From: Acidobacteriota bacterium
GTDB taxonomy: Bacteria > Acidobacteriota > UBA6911 > JACQSX01
Direction of reading: 5' to 3'
DNA: 64,000 bases
Assembly (NCBI GenBank): GCA_016211105.1
Contig: JACQSX010000010.1
Span: 148,913-212,912, forward strand
Made by a program: the position numbers and the translations under genes. Within the stretch, counting starts at the first letter, position 1. Every line of letters begins with the position of its first letter. The notes beneath the pieces were generated by a model. That model did not search any database and had not been told where the DNA came from. It worked only from the letters and a program-made list of their open reading frames with translations. Positions 43,912-52,770 of the stretch are shown here, one piece after another.

Positions 43912-44724
43912 GTGACATTCACGCCATCTGGCACACGTCCCTCACCCATCATCGCGTTGCTCTGCTTAGCCGTGCTCTTTTCTCTTAGACTTCCACGACT
44001 GAACGCCCACGGCGGAGGACTCGATGCATACGGCTGTCATAACGATCGAGCCAGAGGAAATTATCATTGCCACCGCGGGCCGCTTGCTGGCCGTGTGTTC
44101 GCGTCCAAAGCTGAAGCCATGCGAGAACTGAGCGCTCAAGGCGCGCCTGCAGACAAGCCTGCTACCGTGGCGCCGCGAGCGCAGGCCTCGCCACCAAGGG
44201 CTTCAGATGGAGCAGCCGCACAGACTCCATATTCACGGGACCTCTACCGTCACTGGATTGATGAGGACGGAGACTGCCAGGATACCCGTGCCGAGGTGTT
44301 AATCGCGGAAAGCCTTGTTGCACCTCAACTCGATATGCGCGGATGCTCAGTGTTGTCTGGGCTCTGGTTTGATCCGTATACAGCAAAAACTTTCACGGAC
44401 CCAAGAGTGCTTGATATCGACCACTTTGTGCCCTTGGCGGAAGTCCATCGCAGCGGGGGCTCTTCCTGGACGCAAGAGCTTCGGCAGCAATACGCCAACA
44501 ACATTTCAGACTCTGCAACACTAATTGCTGTGGACCGATCCGCCAATCGCTCAAAGGGCGATAAGGACCCTGCCGGCTGGCTGCCATCCAACGAGGCCTA
44601 CAGATGTTTTTACGTCTCCACATGGGTTCAGGTGAAGCGGCGATGGGGGTTGTTAATGGACGAAGCAGAGGCGCAAGCGATTGAAAGCATACTGAATGGC
44701 TGTGCCGAGTCGGCTGCCCAATGA
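43912..44724 (+). CDS. Secreted HNH nuclease (DUF1524/GmrD-like) with YHYH-type N-terminus
   Basis: 270 residues from GTG 43912. A signal peptide (IIALLCLAVLFSLRLPRLNA) precedes a His-rich domain HGGGLDAYGCHNDRARGNYH with CHRGPL, the pattern of YHYH domains. The nuclease core has DIDHFVPLAEVHRSGGSSW, NNISDSATLIAVDRSANRSK and GDKDPAGWLPSNEAYRC, typical of DUF1524-type HNH enzymes. Exported nucleases of this type degrade extracellular DNA; on a mobile element it may aid entry exclusion or competition. The TPR gene precedes it. Confidence 0.87.
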   Translation: MTFTPSGTRPSPIIALLCLAVLFSLRLPRLNAHGGGLDAYGCHNDRARGNYHCHRGPLAGRVFASKAEAMRELSAQGAPADKPATVAPRAQASPPRASDGAAAQTPYSRDLYRHWIDEDGDCQDTRAEVLIAESLVAPQLDMRGCSVLSGLWFDPYTAKTFTDPRVLDIDHFVPLAEVHRSGGSSWTQELRQQYANNISDSATLIAVDRSANRSKGDKDPAGWLPSNEAYRCFYVSTWVQVKRRWGLLMDEAEAQAIESILNGCAESAAQ

Positions 44725-44976
44725 GGAAATGGGAGCTTGCGCCAACTCGCCCAGACGCTGAAACACCTGCCTCAGTGTCCCGCGCTGTGATGGTGTGTAA
44801 GGGAAATCGTAATCTTCTCATTCCCTACAAATGTTGGAATTTCCAAATCTTGATGCGTTGCGTTAGGACGACGTGCGACTATTCGCGTGTAGTACCATTT
44901 GAAAACTCTGCGACTCGTGTGTTAACCTTCACGCCACTCGTGAAACCGTGACAGACAATCGCAGGAGGAGCCGCCT
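44725..44976. other. Intergenic region before parB-like gene
   Basis: About 250 bp with no coding character. It should hold the promoter of the parB-like gene and could contain partition or origin sequences, but I see no iterons. Confidence 0.4.
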
Positions 44977-45741
44977 GTGGAAGTCGTTCAACTCCAAATC
45001 GCCAAAATCGACACTCGAAAATACCGGCTCAGGGAAGCTGCCAAAGACGCTGTTCCAAAGCTGGCTGCTTCGGTTGAGAAAGTCGGGCTTCTGCATCCAC
45101 TGACTGTCTGCAAGCGCAAGGACGGCAAGTACGACCTTGTGTCAGGTCATGTCCGCTTTGAAGCACTCAAGGAGCGAGGCGAAAAAACCGCTCCTGCCGT
45201 GGTAATTCCAGCCGACGAGAAAGCTTTGCAGACAGCATTGGTCGAGAATTTTGCAAGGACAGACTTAAACCCGCTGGAGAAAGCCAGAGCCCTTCACAAG
45301 CTGGAAGGGCTCAACATGAGCCGAAAGGAAATTGCTGAGCTCCTCGGCGTGACTCCGCCGCAAGTCACCAACCTTCTTGCATTATTTAGCCTGGAGCCAG
45401 AAGTCCAGAAAGCCATTGACAAAGGCGAGATTCAGTTTGGGCATGCCAAAGCCCTGCTTGCCCTGAAAGGCCAGCGCAACCTGCAATTAAAAGCCCTGAA
45501 AGCCATTCGCGAGATGATGTCAAAAGAAAACAAGGCAAGCGCACGAACAGTAGAGAGCTTGGTGCGGAGCCTGAAAGCTGAAGCCGAGGGAGCAGATGCT
45601 CCTGAACTCGGGCTGAAGCTCCCGAAACATGCCTCAATACAGGACAAAGGGAAGGGCAAGCGCCTTCTCATTGACTTCAAAGACATGGACGATTTGAAGG
45701 AGGCCCTCACGGAACTGATGGAGCACAACTTCAACAAATAG
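44977..45741 (+). CDS. ParB-like partition protein
   Basis: 254 residues from GTG 44977 with a caggaggag ribosome site. The ParB/Srx core has VGLLHPLTVCKRKDGKYDLV, SGHVRFEALKERG and TALVENFARTDLNPLEKARA; the helix-turn-helix is MSRKEIAELLGVTPPQVTNL. It would bind parS-like sites for stable maintenance of the excised element. No ParA is visible in the window, unusual for a partition locus. Confidence 0.88.
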   Translation: MEVVQLQIAKIDTRKYRLREAAKDAVPKLAASVEKVGLLHPLTVCKRKDGKYDLVSGHVRFEALKERGEKTAPAVVIPADEKALQTALVENFARTDLNPLEKARALHKLEGLNMSRKEIAELLGVTPPQVTNLLALFSLEPEVQKAIDKGEIQFGHAKALLALKGQRNLQLKALKAIREMMSKENKASARTVESLVRSLKAEAEGADAPELGLKLPKHASIQDKGKGKRLLIDFKDMDDLKEALTELMEHNFNK

Positions 45742-45854
45742 TTTTCACGTGAAAAGTGTTGGGGCTGGAGTTGAGCAGAGACGAGGAAGTACTGAAACCC
45801 CCTTTTATTAATAGGGCATACAATTGTGCGCCTTATCACTTTTACCAAAACGTT

Positions 45855-46364
45855 ATGACAGAAGGCACTGTGCCGCTCGGGTTTGACGACCAACTCTCTG
45901 GCAGTCGGCGGTGTCATTTCCTTGTGGGAGAATTACAGCAGTCGGGTGATAAACTCCAAAGCCAAAAAGGCAAACAAGGAAAAGATTTTAAAGCATCACA
46001 TACTACCTGCCTACGACAACTTAAGCAAGAATGCCCACCCGTGAAACCCATAAAAGATGTGGAGGAATATGTAAGAGAATTGGTCAGCCAGAGGGACCCC
46101 AAGACAACAGAACTCATGAATAGAGGTCATACCCAGAACGAACTGGTAGATTTTATTCTCTTTGAGCATTTCTTGGACGATCCGGAGAACGAAACACTCA
46201 TTACTAAAATTAGAAAGGAGACCCAGGGGGACTGGAGGTCGACGGTTAATGAATTGATCAAGCTGTGTTCCGAACATTACGGCCGGAAGTACGAAGTGTT
46301 ATCGTCTACAATCTATGGAGTGTGGCAGACTTTAGACGAACTGAGGCACCCCACTTACAGATAA
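45855..46364 (+). CDS. Hypothetical protein, first gene of ATPase trio
   Basis: 169 residues from ATG 45855; a TTG at 45756 would extend it. The N-terminal third is poorly ordered. The C-terminal 110 residues are helical (KPIKDVEEYVRELVSQRDPK, ELVDFILFEHFLDDPENETL, STVNELIKLCSEHYGRKYEV). No family recognised. It precedes the ATPase gene by 17 bp and shares its AT-richer codon use. Confidence 0.55.
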   Translation: MTEGTVPLGFDDQLSGSRRCHFLVGELQQSGDKLQSQKGKQGKDFKASHTTCLRQLKQECPPVKPIKDVEEYVRELVSQRDPKTTELMNRGHTQNELVDFILFEHFLDDPENETLITKIRKETQGDWRSTVNELIKLCSEHYGRKYEVLSSTIYGVWQTLDELRHPTYR

Positions 46365-46381
46365 AAGAGGACACTGATAGG

Positions 46382-48508
46382 ATGGCCGCTCTACTGTCTC
46401 GCCAAGTTCCCTACTTTAAAGTATGGCGCAGCACACCAGCCCACACCAACAATATTGTTAACTATATCGACGAACCGCACAGGGATTTTGCTGACCTAAT
46501 AAGAGAGGTTTTCTTCCATCAAAGGGCCGTATTCCCTGGCAGTGACGGCCGTGACGGAGGTGAGAAGCCAAAGACGAGAGACCCGTCGGTGCTCGCGGCC
46601 CACTTTTATGAAACCTGCTATCGAAAACCGAAGCTCCACTATGGATATGGTGTCGAGGGGAGCGAGGCCTCTGTCGACGCGTTTGTGAAGCGAGTGATTC
46701 TGTCGGACGAGCAGGAAAGGCGTAACAAACTCTTTTATCTCATAGGAAACGTGGGCGTTGGGAAGACGGCTCTGGTAAATTATCTAATTAGCCGCATCTT
46801 GCCAGCATACGTTCAGCAGGGACGCATATGGTTTCTTGCGTTGGATCTCGAAAGAGTCATGGAGGGCGTTCAGGGAGGTGCGGAGCTTAGACTCGAGCCA
46901 GCTGAGGTGTTTCGTCAGCTTGTTGTGAAGACCAGCAGAGTTCTGGAACAGAACGCTTATCTAACAGAGGGGAATGAGAGGGCGAAGAAGCTTGCGGCAG
47001 AGCTATTTGGGGGCCGTATGGACGCCAGTTCAAAGGAAGAGGAATACCTTCAATTGGCTTTGAATTTCACCAAGTTCGTGAATGCGATTGGACAAATCAG
47101 GGAAAGGCGGCTGATTCTTATCTTTGACAATATCGACTATATAGTGCATTTGGCGGATAGAGGTCTATACAGGCCAGAGAATCGGCGCAATGATATGCCG
47201 ATTATTTCCGACCTCATCGCCTTTGTACGCACGTTCGTCCACCCTAGGGAGCTAGGCCACCTGGGTGCCAATGTGCTTTTTGTAACCAGAAGCGACAGTT
47301 ATAAGATTCTCACTCAACAGAATACGATCTCATTGCCGCCAATGATGCACCAGGATGTTGCTGATGCGTTTACGCTAGCCAGTCCAGACTGGAACGAGAT
47401 TCTCGATGCCAGAACCGATCTCATCAAGTATGCTGCCAAGCTAGAGCCGGCGTCTAGGAGGACCGACGACTTTATCGAGGCTATAAGTGCGATCAAAGGA
47501 CACCTGGCATGTGCACCGGAAGCAGGGGCGACATCTCTACTAGGGCATCTGAAAGCAATCACGAATGCAGGTTTGAGAGAGGCCATGAGATTCTTTGCCC
47601 AGTACGGATGGATCGGAGGAAAGGAAACGGGATTTGAGGGGCCAATTCACAGATTCCTCCATCAGTATCCAGTCGGCCTCCTGACCTTTATGTTGAACCA
47701 GAAATGCCGCTTTCACCAGACGACGTCGAGATTTCCAAACGTCTATCTGGTGTTCATTCCTCCAGGGGAGGGGCCGATTACCAACTATGAGCACAGACAC
47801 ACCTACTGGCTAAAACGTTTGGTGCTGGGAATGGTGTGCAGTGAGGTCAAGACGCATCCAGACGAAATCGTAAAGATATTTCACGATGACGGCAAAGGGT
47901 ACGAGGAGCATCTTATCTACGAGGTATTGGGGAGCCTGACAGAATCCAATGGGTCAAACTGTATCTTTGCGGAAAGAAGCAGACATCCAAGGGGAAGTGA
48001 ACTGCAGTTTGATTACATTGGCCCAACTCTGAGGGGGACTCATTGCTTGAATGAGATCTTTGACAAGTTCTTTTACCTGCAGCTCATCGTCGATGATTCC
48101 CTGCTGCCCATACCGAGAGTTGTGTGGGAGGAGTTTGATTTCGATAGGCACAGACTTGATTACCATTATGTAGCGGTGACAGACGAGGCGGAATATGGAA
48201 AGGCCGCACGAGAGATGATAAGGCTTAAGGCAAGGCAAGTTCTAGTGTTCCTTGAAGTTCTAGAGTCTTCTCTTGAGATAGAAACTGAGTTATATTCAGG
48301 AGTCTTTCAGCATCTTAGGCTGCTTAATGTGGATATACCGAATGTGAGCAAAATACGCCTGTCTGTCATCCGGGAGCTTAACGCGCTAAATGCTGCTCAG
48401 CGGAGACCATTCATGACGGTCGAGCTGGTTCGTAGAGCCGCACATGAGCTGAGGCCTAAGATAAATGACTGGTTGCAGGAGGCATATGCGGCGGGGCACT
48501 CTCATTAG
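46382..48508 (+). CDS. Large P-loop (STAND/AAA-type) ATPase
   Basis: 708 residues from ATG 46382, 17 bp after the upstream stop. Walker A is LIGNVGVGKTALVNYLISRI with the lysine near residue 128; Walker B is RRLILIFDNIDYIVHLADRG; sensor-like NVLFVTRSDSYKI follows. The C-terminal 300 residues are helical with a possible winged helix. P-loop NTPases of this shape, flanked by small unknown and membrane genes, are often anti-phage or conflict proteins. No known named system is matched. Codons such as agg and ata are more frequent than in the backbone genes, hinting at separate origin. Confidence 0.7.
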   Translation: MAALLSRQVPYFKVWRSTPAHTNNIVNYIDEPHRDFADLIREVFFHQRAVFPGSDGRDGGEKPKTRDPSVLAAHFYETCYRKPKLHYGYGVEGSEASVDAFVKRVILSDEQERRNKLFYLIGNVGVGKTALVNYLISRILPAYVQQGRIWFLALDLERVMEGVQGGAELRLEPAEVFRQLVVKTSRVLEQNAYLTEGNERAKKLAAELFGGRMDASSKEEEYLQLALNFTKFVNAIGQIRERRLILIFDNIDYIVHLADRGLYRPENRRNDMPIISDLIAFVRTFVHPRELGHLGANVLFVTRSDSYKILTQQNTISLPPMMHQDVADAFTLASPDWNEILDARTDLIKYAAKLEPASRRTDDFIEAISAIKGHLACAPEAGATSLLGHLKAITNAGLREAMRFFAQYGWIGGKETGFEGPIHRFLHQYPVGLLTFMLNQKCRFHQTTSRFPNVYLVFIPPGEGPITNYEHRHTYWLKRLVLGMVCSEVKTHPDEIVKIFHDDGKGYEEHLIYEVLGSLTESNGSNCIFAERSRHPRGSELQFDYIGPTLRGTHCLNEIFDKFFYLQLIVDDSLLPIPRVVWEEFDFDRHRLDYHYVAVTDEAEYGKAAREMIRLKARQVLVFLEVLESSLEIETELYSGVFQHLRLLNVDIPNVSKIRLSVIRELNALNAAQRRPFMTVELVRRAAHELRPKINDWLQEAYAAGHSH

Positions 48509-48668
48509 TGGCCCCGTCGGGATGGTGGGAACTACTGGGTTCCACGGAGGAATAGAAAGTGCCCGACGTCTCTCCGAGGGGACCGTAGGGGAGGATCCTC
48601 CGATTGGGAAGGTTTCGCGGTGGATCGAATCGAGTGTGGCACCGCACGAGTCGAATTCACTTGACGAC

Positions 48669-49430
48669 ATGAGGAATTCGTCATGTTGGAACCGGGGTCG
48701 CTCAGTTTTTGGGAAAGCAGTTATATCGATAGTGATCACAATAGCCTTCACGTGTTGCTTGGAAGCGTATGGGAATGAAGTCGCCTATGGACTGTATCCA
48801 GCAAGCGGTGCTGCACAAGTGGGAGGGAGAGTGGATGTGCTCTTAGTACTACCACCAAAGACGGATGAGGAGGCTTCTTGGGCACTGTACCGAGGTGACC
48901 TTAAGCAGGCGATAGCATCAGGCGCACTTGGTAAGGCTGGGGCTACGCATGTGGTCCAGATAAGCGTTAGTAATAGGAGTTCGGACCAGTTATTGTTGCT
49001 AACAGGAGACATGACTGGGCATGTCAGACGACTAATGGCTGCAAAAGTTGTGGTGGAGGATACGTGGCTGGTCAGAGGCTTGGCGGGTGCTATCGGCCCG
49101 ATCCTCGGAGCGATGATGGCGATTCTAGTGTTTCTTGCTCAGGGATGGCTACGAGCCCGGCGGGAGAAATCCGCCCTGTTGATACGGATTAGGGCGGTAA
49201 TTAATGAAATATTAAACTCAAGAAGCGACGCGGATATTGAGAGGGTCGTCGCCCCTCTACCATCGTGGCTCGTAAATCCAGCAGATGCAAATTGGCCTTG
49301 TCTCTTGGGTAGAAGCAGATTGCGCGCCGTCATCTCAAAACTACAGGATAGAATCAGGGATTGGCAGGGACACAGTATATCCACACAGGAATTTGATGCT
49401 CACCTAAAGGGGCTGAGAGATTCGATTTAG
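48669..49430 (+). CDS. Membrane protein, third gene of ATPase trio
   Basis: About 253 residues from ATG 48669; the frame is open from 48465 and the start is uncertain because no good ribosome site is seen. A first hydrophobic segment (VISIVITIAFTCCLEAYG) resembles a signal or anchor, then a beta-rich domain (VDVLLVLPPKTDEEASWALY), then a second span (LAGAIGPILGAMMAILVFLA) and a cytoplasmic helical tail. Could be a membrane effector for the ATPase; that is inference from order only. Confidence 0.55.
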   Translation: MRNSSCWNRGRSVFGKAVISIVITIAFTCCLEAYGNEVAYGLYPASGAAQVGGRVDVLLVLPPKTDEEASWALYRGDLKQAIASGALGKAGATHVVQISVSNRSSDQLLLLTGDMTGHVRRLMAAKVVVEDTWLVRGLAGAIGPILGAMMAILVFLAQGWLRARREKSALLIRIRAVINEILNSRSDADIERVVAPLPSWLVNPADANWPCLLGRSRLRAVISKLQDRIRDWQGHSISTQEFDAHLKGLRDSI

Positions 49431-49753
49431 GGACCTGCCTGTGATTGTTCACCGACATTGAACCACCAACGCCGGTAGATTTTCAGGGTCTTTGACCCAG
49501 GGTTTTCAGCATCATTGACCCACCCCCGGGTTCTTAGTTTTAGATTTCTGCCTTTTTTCTCCGTTCATTACAGCAGGGTTATTCAAGCCAGGTCCCGATA
49601 GGAGCGGGGGGAGCCGTAGCTCCCCATAGCAGCCACAAAGCCGAAGCGAGGAAGCGGTCGCAGATCCTGACGGCTCCCGCAGCGCAGGCTACCGGCTGGC
49701 TGCCAGACAGTAGTTCCACGGTCAGGTCCTCTCCTTCTTGTTCTTGGAAACCT
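49431..49753. other. Non-coding stretch between convergent genes
   Basis: About 320 bp between the trio and the AAA_14 gene. It contains two 20-nt direct repeats (see 49480-49522). The rest has no clear gene; a weak leftward frame (49866-49579) runs out of phase through the end of the ATPase gene and is not credible. Confidence 0.45.
49480..49522. repeat. Two direct repeats resembling IS21-type terminal repeats
   Basis: ttttcagggtctttgaccca (49480-49499) and ttttcagcatcattgaccca (49503-49522) agree at 14 or more of 20 positions with a period of 23. IS21-family ends carry multiple repeats of this kind with gacccac motifs. No transposase remains nearby, so this would be a scar. Confidence 0.35.
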
Positions 49754-51100
49754 TTATCCATGCTCCACAGCTCCATCAAGCAGCCATTTCCACAGCGGCA
49801 CGAACTGCACATCGGAGCCGTTGATTTTCTCGGTGCCTTCAAATTCCTCTGTGACGACGATCGCATTCCTGCATTCCAGCTCAGCCATCGCCTTCTTCAA
49901 ACTCCTCAACTCACGCTCTTTTGTTTTGAAATCTTGGACATTCCAGCAAACCTGAATCAGCTGGCTGACTTTCAGCCCTTCCTTCAGAACGAAATCAACT
50001 TCTCTGTGGTGGACATCCTTCCAGTAGAAAAGCTCCAGCTCAGGATTCAGTGCTTGCCGCCGCTTCAGCTCCAAAAAGACGACGTTCTCAGCACACCTGC
50101 CCATGTTCTCCGAGAACCTGAATCCGACGACATTGCTCAACCCAGTGTCGACGGCATAAACCTTGCGCGGGCTTTTCTCCTGCTCCTTTACCTTGAACGA
50201 GAAGCGCTTCAAGAAAAAGACGAGATACGCCTGCTCCAGGTAGCCGGAGAACCTCTCGACGGTGCTTGTCGAAATCTTCAGGAATTTTTCAACAGAAGTG
50301 AAGGTTGTTAGTGTCGCGACATTGCTCAGGTAGAATTTTGCCAAAGCCCGCAGCTCTTCCTGCTTCAAAACCCGAAAGCGCCTCAGCAGGTCTTTGTTGA
50401 CCAGGTCCTCGAAGTAGCTGAGCAGGATTTCCCGCTTCTGCTCCGACAGCCCGACCTCAGGAAACGAACCTAATTCAAGATATTTTCGAAGCAGTCCCTT
50501 TATCTCAGTCTGCTTGTCAAGAATGTCACCCTTGTCCTTGACGACGACAGTGTTGAACTCAAGAAACTCGAAAAACGAGAGCGGAAAAACAGTCACGTCC
50601 AGATGCCTGCCTGTGAGCAGGGTTCCCAACTCGCGGCTAAGCAAATTTGCATTCGAGCCCGAGACAACAATTTTCGCTTTCCGCAGCTCATGCATCGTCC
50701 GCACCCACCGCTCCCAATTCTTGATTTCCTGCGCCTCGTCGAGGAAGACGAAAATCTGCCCCTTGGGGGCCAGAAACTCAAGATAAGCCTGGTGAATCTC
50801 GTCCAGCAACTTCACGTCGAGGCTCGTGAACCGTGGATCTTCCAAGTTGGCCATCAGGATGTTGCTCTTGCTGACACCCTCGCGTATCAGGCCTGCTGCA
50901 GCCTGCCTCATCAGGATTGACTTGCCTGCCCTCCTAGCTCCAGTGATTGTGATGACCTGGTTTGTCTTCAGAAAGCCTTGAATTCTTTTAAGATAGCCGT
51001 GCCTTGGCACCCCTGTCTGAAGCTCGTTTTGCCAAAAGTTCCAGTCCTGAAGGATCCGGATAAGGTCATTTTTGTCCATTCTGAAACTGGGATTGGACAT
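49754..51100 (-). CDS. AAA_14/DUF4143 ATPase
   Basis: 448 residues. Walker A is VITITGARRAGKSILMRQAA (about 52-71), Walker B is GQIFVFLDEAQEIKNWERWV, and the sensor KIVVSGSNANLLSRELGTLL is typical. The family continues LTGRHLDVTVFPLSFFEFLE and, in DUF4143, YAVDTGLSNVVGFRF, EN-V-F-LELKRR and FYWKDVHHREVDFVL, an archaeal/bacterial PD-(D/E)xK-like region. Family function is not settled. The set is especially common in archaea. Confidence 0.9.
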   Translation of the reverse strand: MSNPSFRMDKNDLIRILQDWNFWQNELQTGVPRHGYLKRIQGFLKTNQVITITGARRAGKSILMRQAAAGLIREGVSKSNILMANLEDPRFTSLDVKLLDEIHQAYLEFLAPKGQIFVFLDEAQEIKNWERWVRTMHELRKAKIVVSGSNANLLSRELGTLLTGRHLDVTVFPLSFFEFLEFNTVVVKDKGDILDKQTEIKGLLRKYLELGSFPEVGLSEQKREILLSYFEDLVNKDLLRRFRVLKQEELRALAKFYLSNVATLTTFTSVEKFLKISTSTVERFSGYLEQAYLVFFLKRFSFKVKEQEKSPRKVYAVDTGLSNVVGFRFSENMGRCAENVVFLELKRRQALNPELELFYWKDVHHREVDFVLKEGLKVSQLIQVCWNVQDFKTKERELRSLKKAMAELECRNAIVVTEEFEGTEKINGSDVQFVPLWKWLLDGAVEHG

Positions 51101-51160
51101 AATTTATAAATGTTGGCTTTTTCAGGCTAGCAAATGCGGCAAGAATGGGCAAGCGTTAGG

Positions 51161-51802
51161 TCAAAGCCCGATGGATTTGTCACCTCGTTTTGCAGGCACC
51201 TTTCCCGAGACCAGCTTCAATGTCGTCGACAGCGCCTCGAAAAAGGTTTTGAGGGTTTCCATCGTCTCATGCTCTGATTCACCCCACGCCCAGGACGTGA
51301 TGACAATCTCCCAACCGCGTCTTTCATTTTCCGTACGTTCCAATAAGTCGGTGAAGTGCGTTTCCACGACTGAAATCTCCGCGCTGCAGAACGGAGAGGC
51401 AGGCGCACTTTTCAAGGCCGCATACAGCTCGTTGACAAGCCACAAAACAGATTTCTGCGAGAGGTTGAGGTCGAGCTGACGAAAGAAAAGCATGAGTCGG
51501 CCCTTGCAGCCCATCTCCTTCCTGTATTGCGGTTGTGAATTCTTTGTCGGTCCGCGGAACGCGCAGTCATTGCTTTCGAGCAGCGAATCGGGTCCGTTTA
51601 GCCATCGAAGCAACTCATAGAAAACCTGAATTCCATCATGCGCTGCCCATGGCCTGAAATCTTCCAGGACCTGCGCGATCAGTTCAGGATGCCTCTTGAA
51701 GTCGTAATATTGATGGCCATGCTCGTTACGTTCCCATGGGTGGGCTCGCACATTTCCGACGCCGTCGTCGTAATCGATCGGTTGCTTGACGTGAATCTGC
51801 AT
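51161..51802 (-). CDS. Hypothetical protein
   Basis: 213 residues. Begins MQIHVKQPIDYDDGVGNVRA and has HPELIAQVLEDFRPWAAHDG and QVFYELLRWLNGPDSLLESN; the C-terminal half is helical. No motif I can assign. It is transcribed toward the right boundary of the AAA_14 gene's start, as a separate unit. Confidence 0.6.
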   Translation of the reverse strand: MQIHVKQPIDYDDGVGNVRAHPWERNEHGHQYYDFKRHPELIAQVLEDFRPWAAHDGIQVFYELLRWLNGPDSLLESNDCAFRGPTKNSQPQYRKEMGCKGRLMLFFRQLDLNLSQKSVLWLVNELYAALKSAPASPFCSAEISVVETHFTDLLERTENERRGWEIVITSWAWGESEHETMETLKTFFEALSTTLKLVSGKVPAKRGDKSIGL

Positions 51803-51906
51803 TAATGCGCCCCCTCTTGAATCCTCCCACGGGTCAAACTTGGTGCGCTTTCCACTACAAGCCTTAAATTCTAAACCATCTCGTTAAGCCATTGATTCAA
51901 ATGGTG

Positions 51907-52131
51907 ATGAACCGCTCCATCCAGGTCAGGATGACAAAAGACCAGTACGAAAGAATCAAGCTTAGTTCAAAGCTGAAGGGCTTCAGCTCGCTGTCGTCGT
52001 ACCTGCGATACGTCGCCCTCGACCAGGATTTCATTGTTCACCAGAAAGTCGTGGAGCTCCACAAGCACCTCCTTGGCGGCCAGGCTGGCAGCAAGTCTTC
52101 GAAACCCATCGCTGCCGGCCGCCACATTTAA
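51907..52131 (+). CDS. Ribbon-helix-helix DNA-binding protein
   Basis: 74 residues from ATG 51907. RSIQVRMTKDQYERIKLSSK then GFSSLSSYLRYVALDQDF is the ribbon-helix-helix pattern, similar to MobC-like relaxosome accessory proteins and plasmid regulators. No relaxase follows, so a purely regulatory role is equally likely. Confidence 0.7.
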   Translation: MNRSIQVRMTKDQYERIKLSSKLKGFSSLSSYLRYVALDQDFIVHQKVVELHKHLLGGQAGSKSSKPIAAGRHI

Positions 52132-52193
52132 TCGCAATCACAACAGAACTTTATGGGAGCCTCGAATCAATCGTTGCGTACCTGCCTGGCCGG

Positions 52194-52640
52194 TTGCCGG
52201 ACGAATTACCCGTCGACAGCTTCCCCTCCAACGACGATCCTTCTGCGGGCTCTTTGGGGGATCTCCTGCGGGAAAAAGTCCGCTGCCTCGCCGACATCCT
52301 TGGCGAGATTTCAGCCGACATCAGGAGCCGGGCTGTGCTCTCACGCCTTGTTCTCGGCGACATCGAGAAAGATTATTGCTACCTGAAAACAAAATTATTC
52401 GAGCTGTACACCTGGCAGACGGGCAGCAGCCGTACCGTCGAGAGCCGGCGCCTCGGCATAGAAAGGCTGCTTGGAGATTTGAACCAGAAAAGCCGCGACG
52501 AGCAGGTCGAATGCTGGCGAAACATCGCAGAGCTGAAGAGAGAATTCCGAAACTGGTTCAAGCAATACAAGGATTTGCTGCAGCGTGTCGGGCTTGTGCT
52601 GGGGGCAAAACACAATGAACAACGACGAGATTTCAAATGA
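52194..52640 (+). CDS. Hypothetical helical protein
   Basis: 148 residues from a TTG at 52194. In-frame coding character extends upstream (ELYGSLESIVAYLPGR) almost to the end of the RHH gene with no standard start codon, so the true start may be non-canonical or the 5' end altered. Mostly helical (LGDLLREKVRCLADILGEIS, EQVECWRNIAELKREFRNWF). No family recognised. Confidence 0.5.
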   Translation: MPDELPVDSFPSNDDPSAGSLGDLLREKVRCLADILGEISADIRSRAVLSRLVLGDIEKDYCYLKTKLFELYTWQTGSSRTVESRRLGIERLLGDLNQKSRDEQVECWRNIAELKREFRNWFKQYKDLLQRVGLVLGAKHNEQRRDFK

Positions 52641-52770
52641 GGACCTGCTCCGAAAGGCTCACGAAGCCGGATTTGAGAGCATTGAAGATTTTGTGCGGGC
52701 GAATCTACATTACCTGCCAGGATGGAAACAGAAATTGTTCAGTCTAATCACGCTTTCGAATCATCGATAA
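52615..52770 (+). CDS. Small hypothetical protein
   Basis: 51 residues from ATG 52615, overlapping the preceding gene by 26 bp. NEDLLRKAHEAGFESIEDFV, RANLHYLPGWKQ. The last codons overlap the 3' end of the convergent membrane gene, and the C-terminus may have been replaced by recombination. Confidence 0.4.
   Translation: MNNDEISNEDLLRKAHEAGFESIEDFVRANLHYLPGWKQKLFSLITLSNHR

Noticed and set aside
49579..49866. A 95-codon minus-strand frame at the end of the DUF4143 gene
   Set aside because: Most of it overlaps the ATPase gene out of phase and the rest has no coding character.
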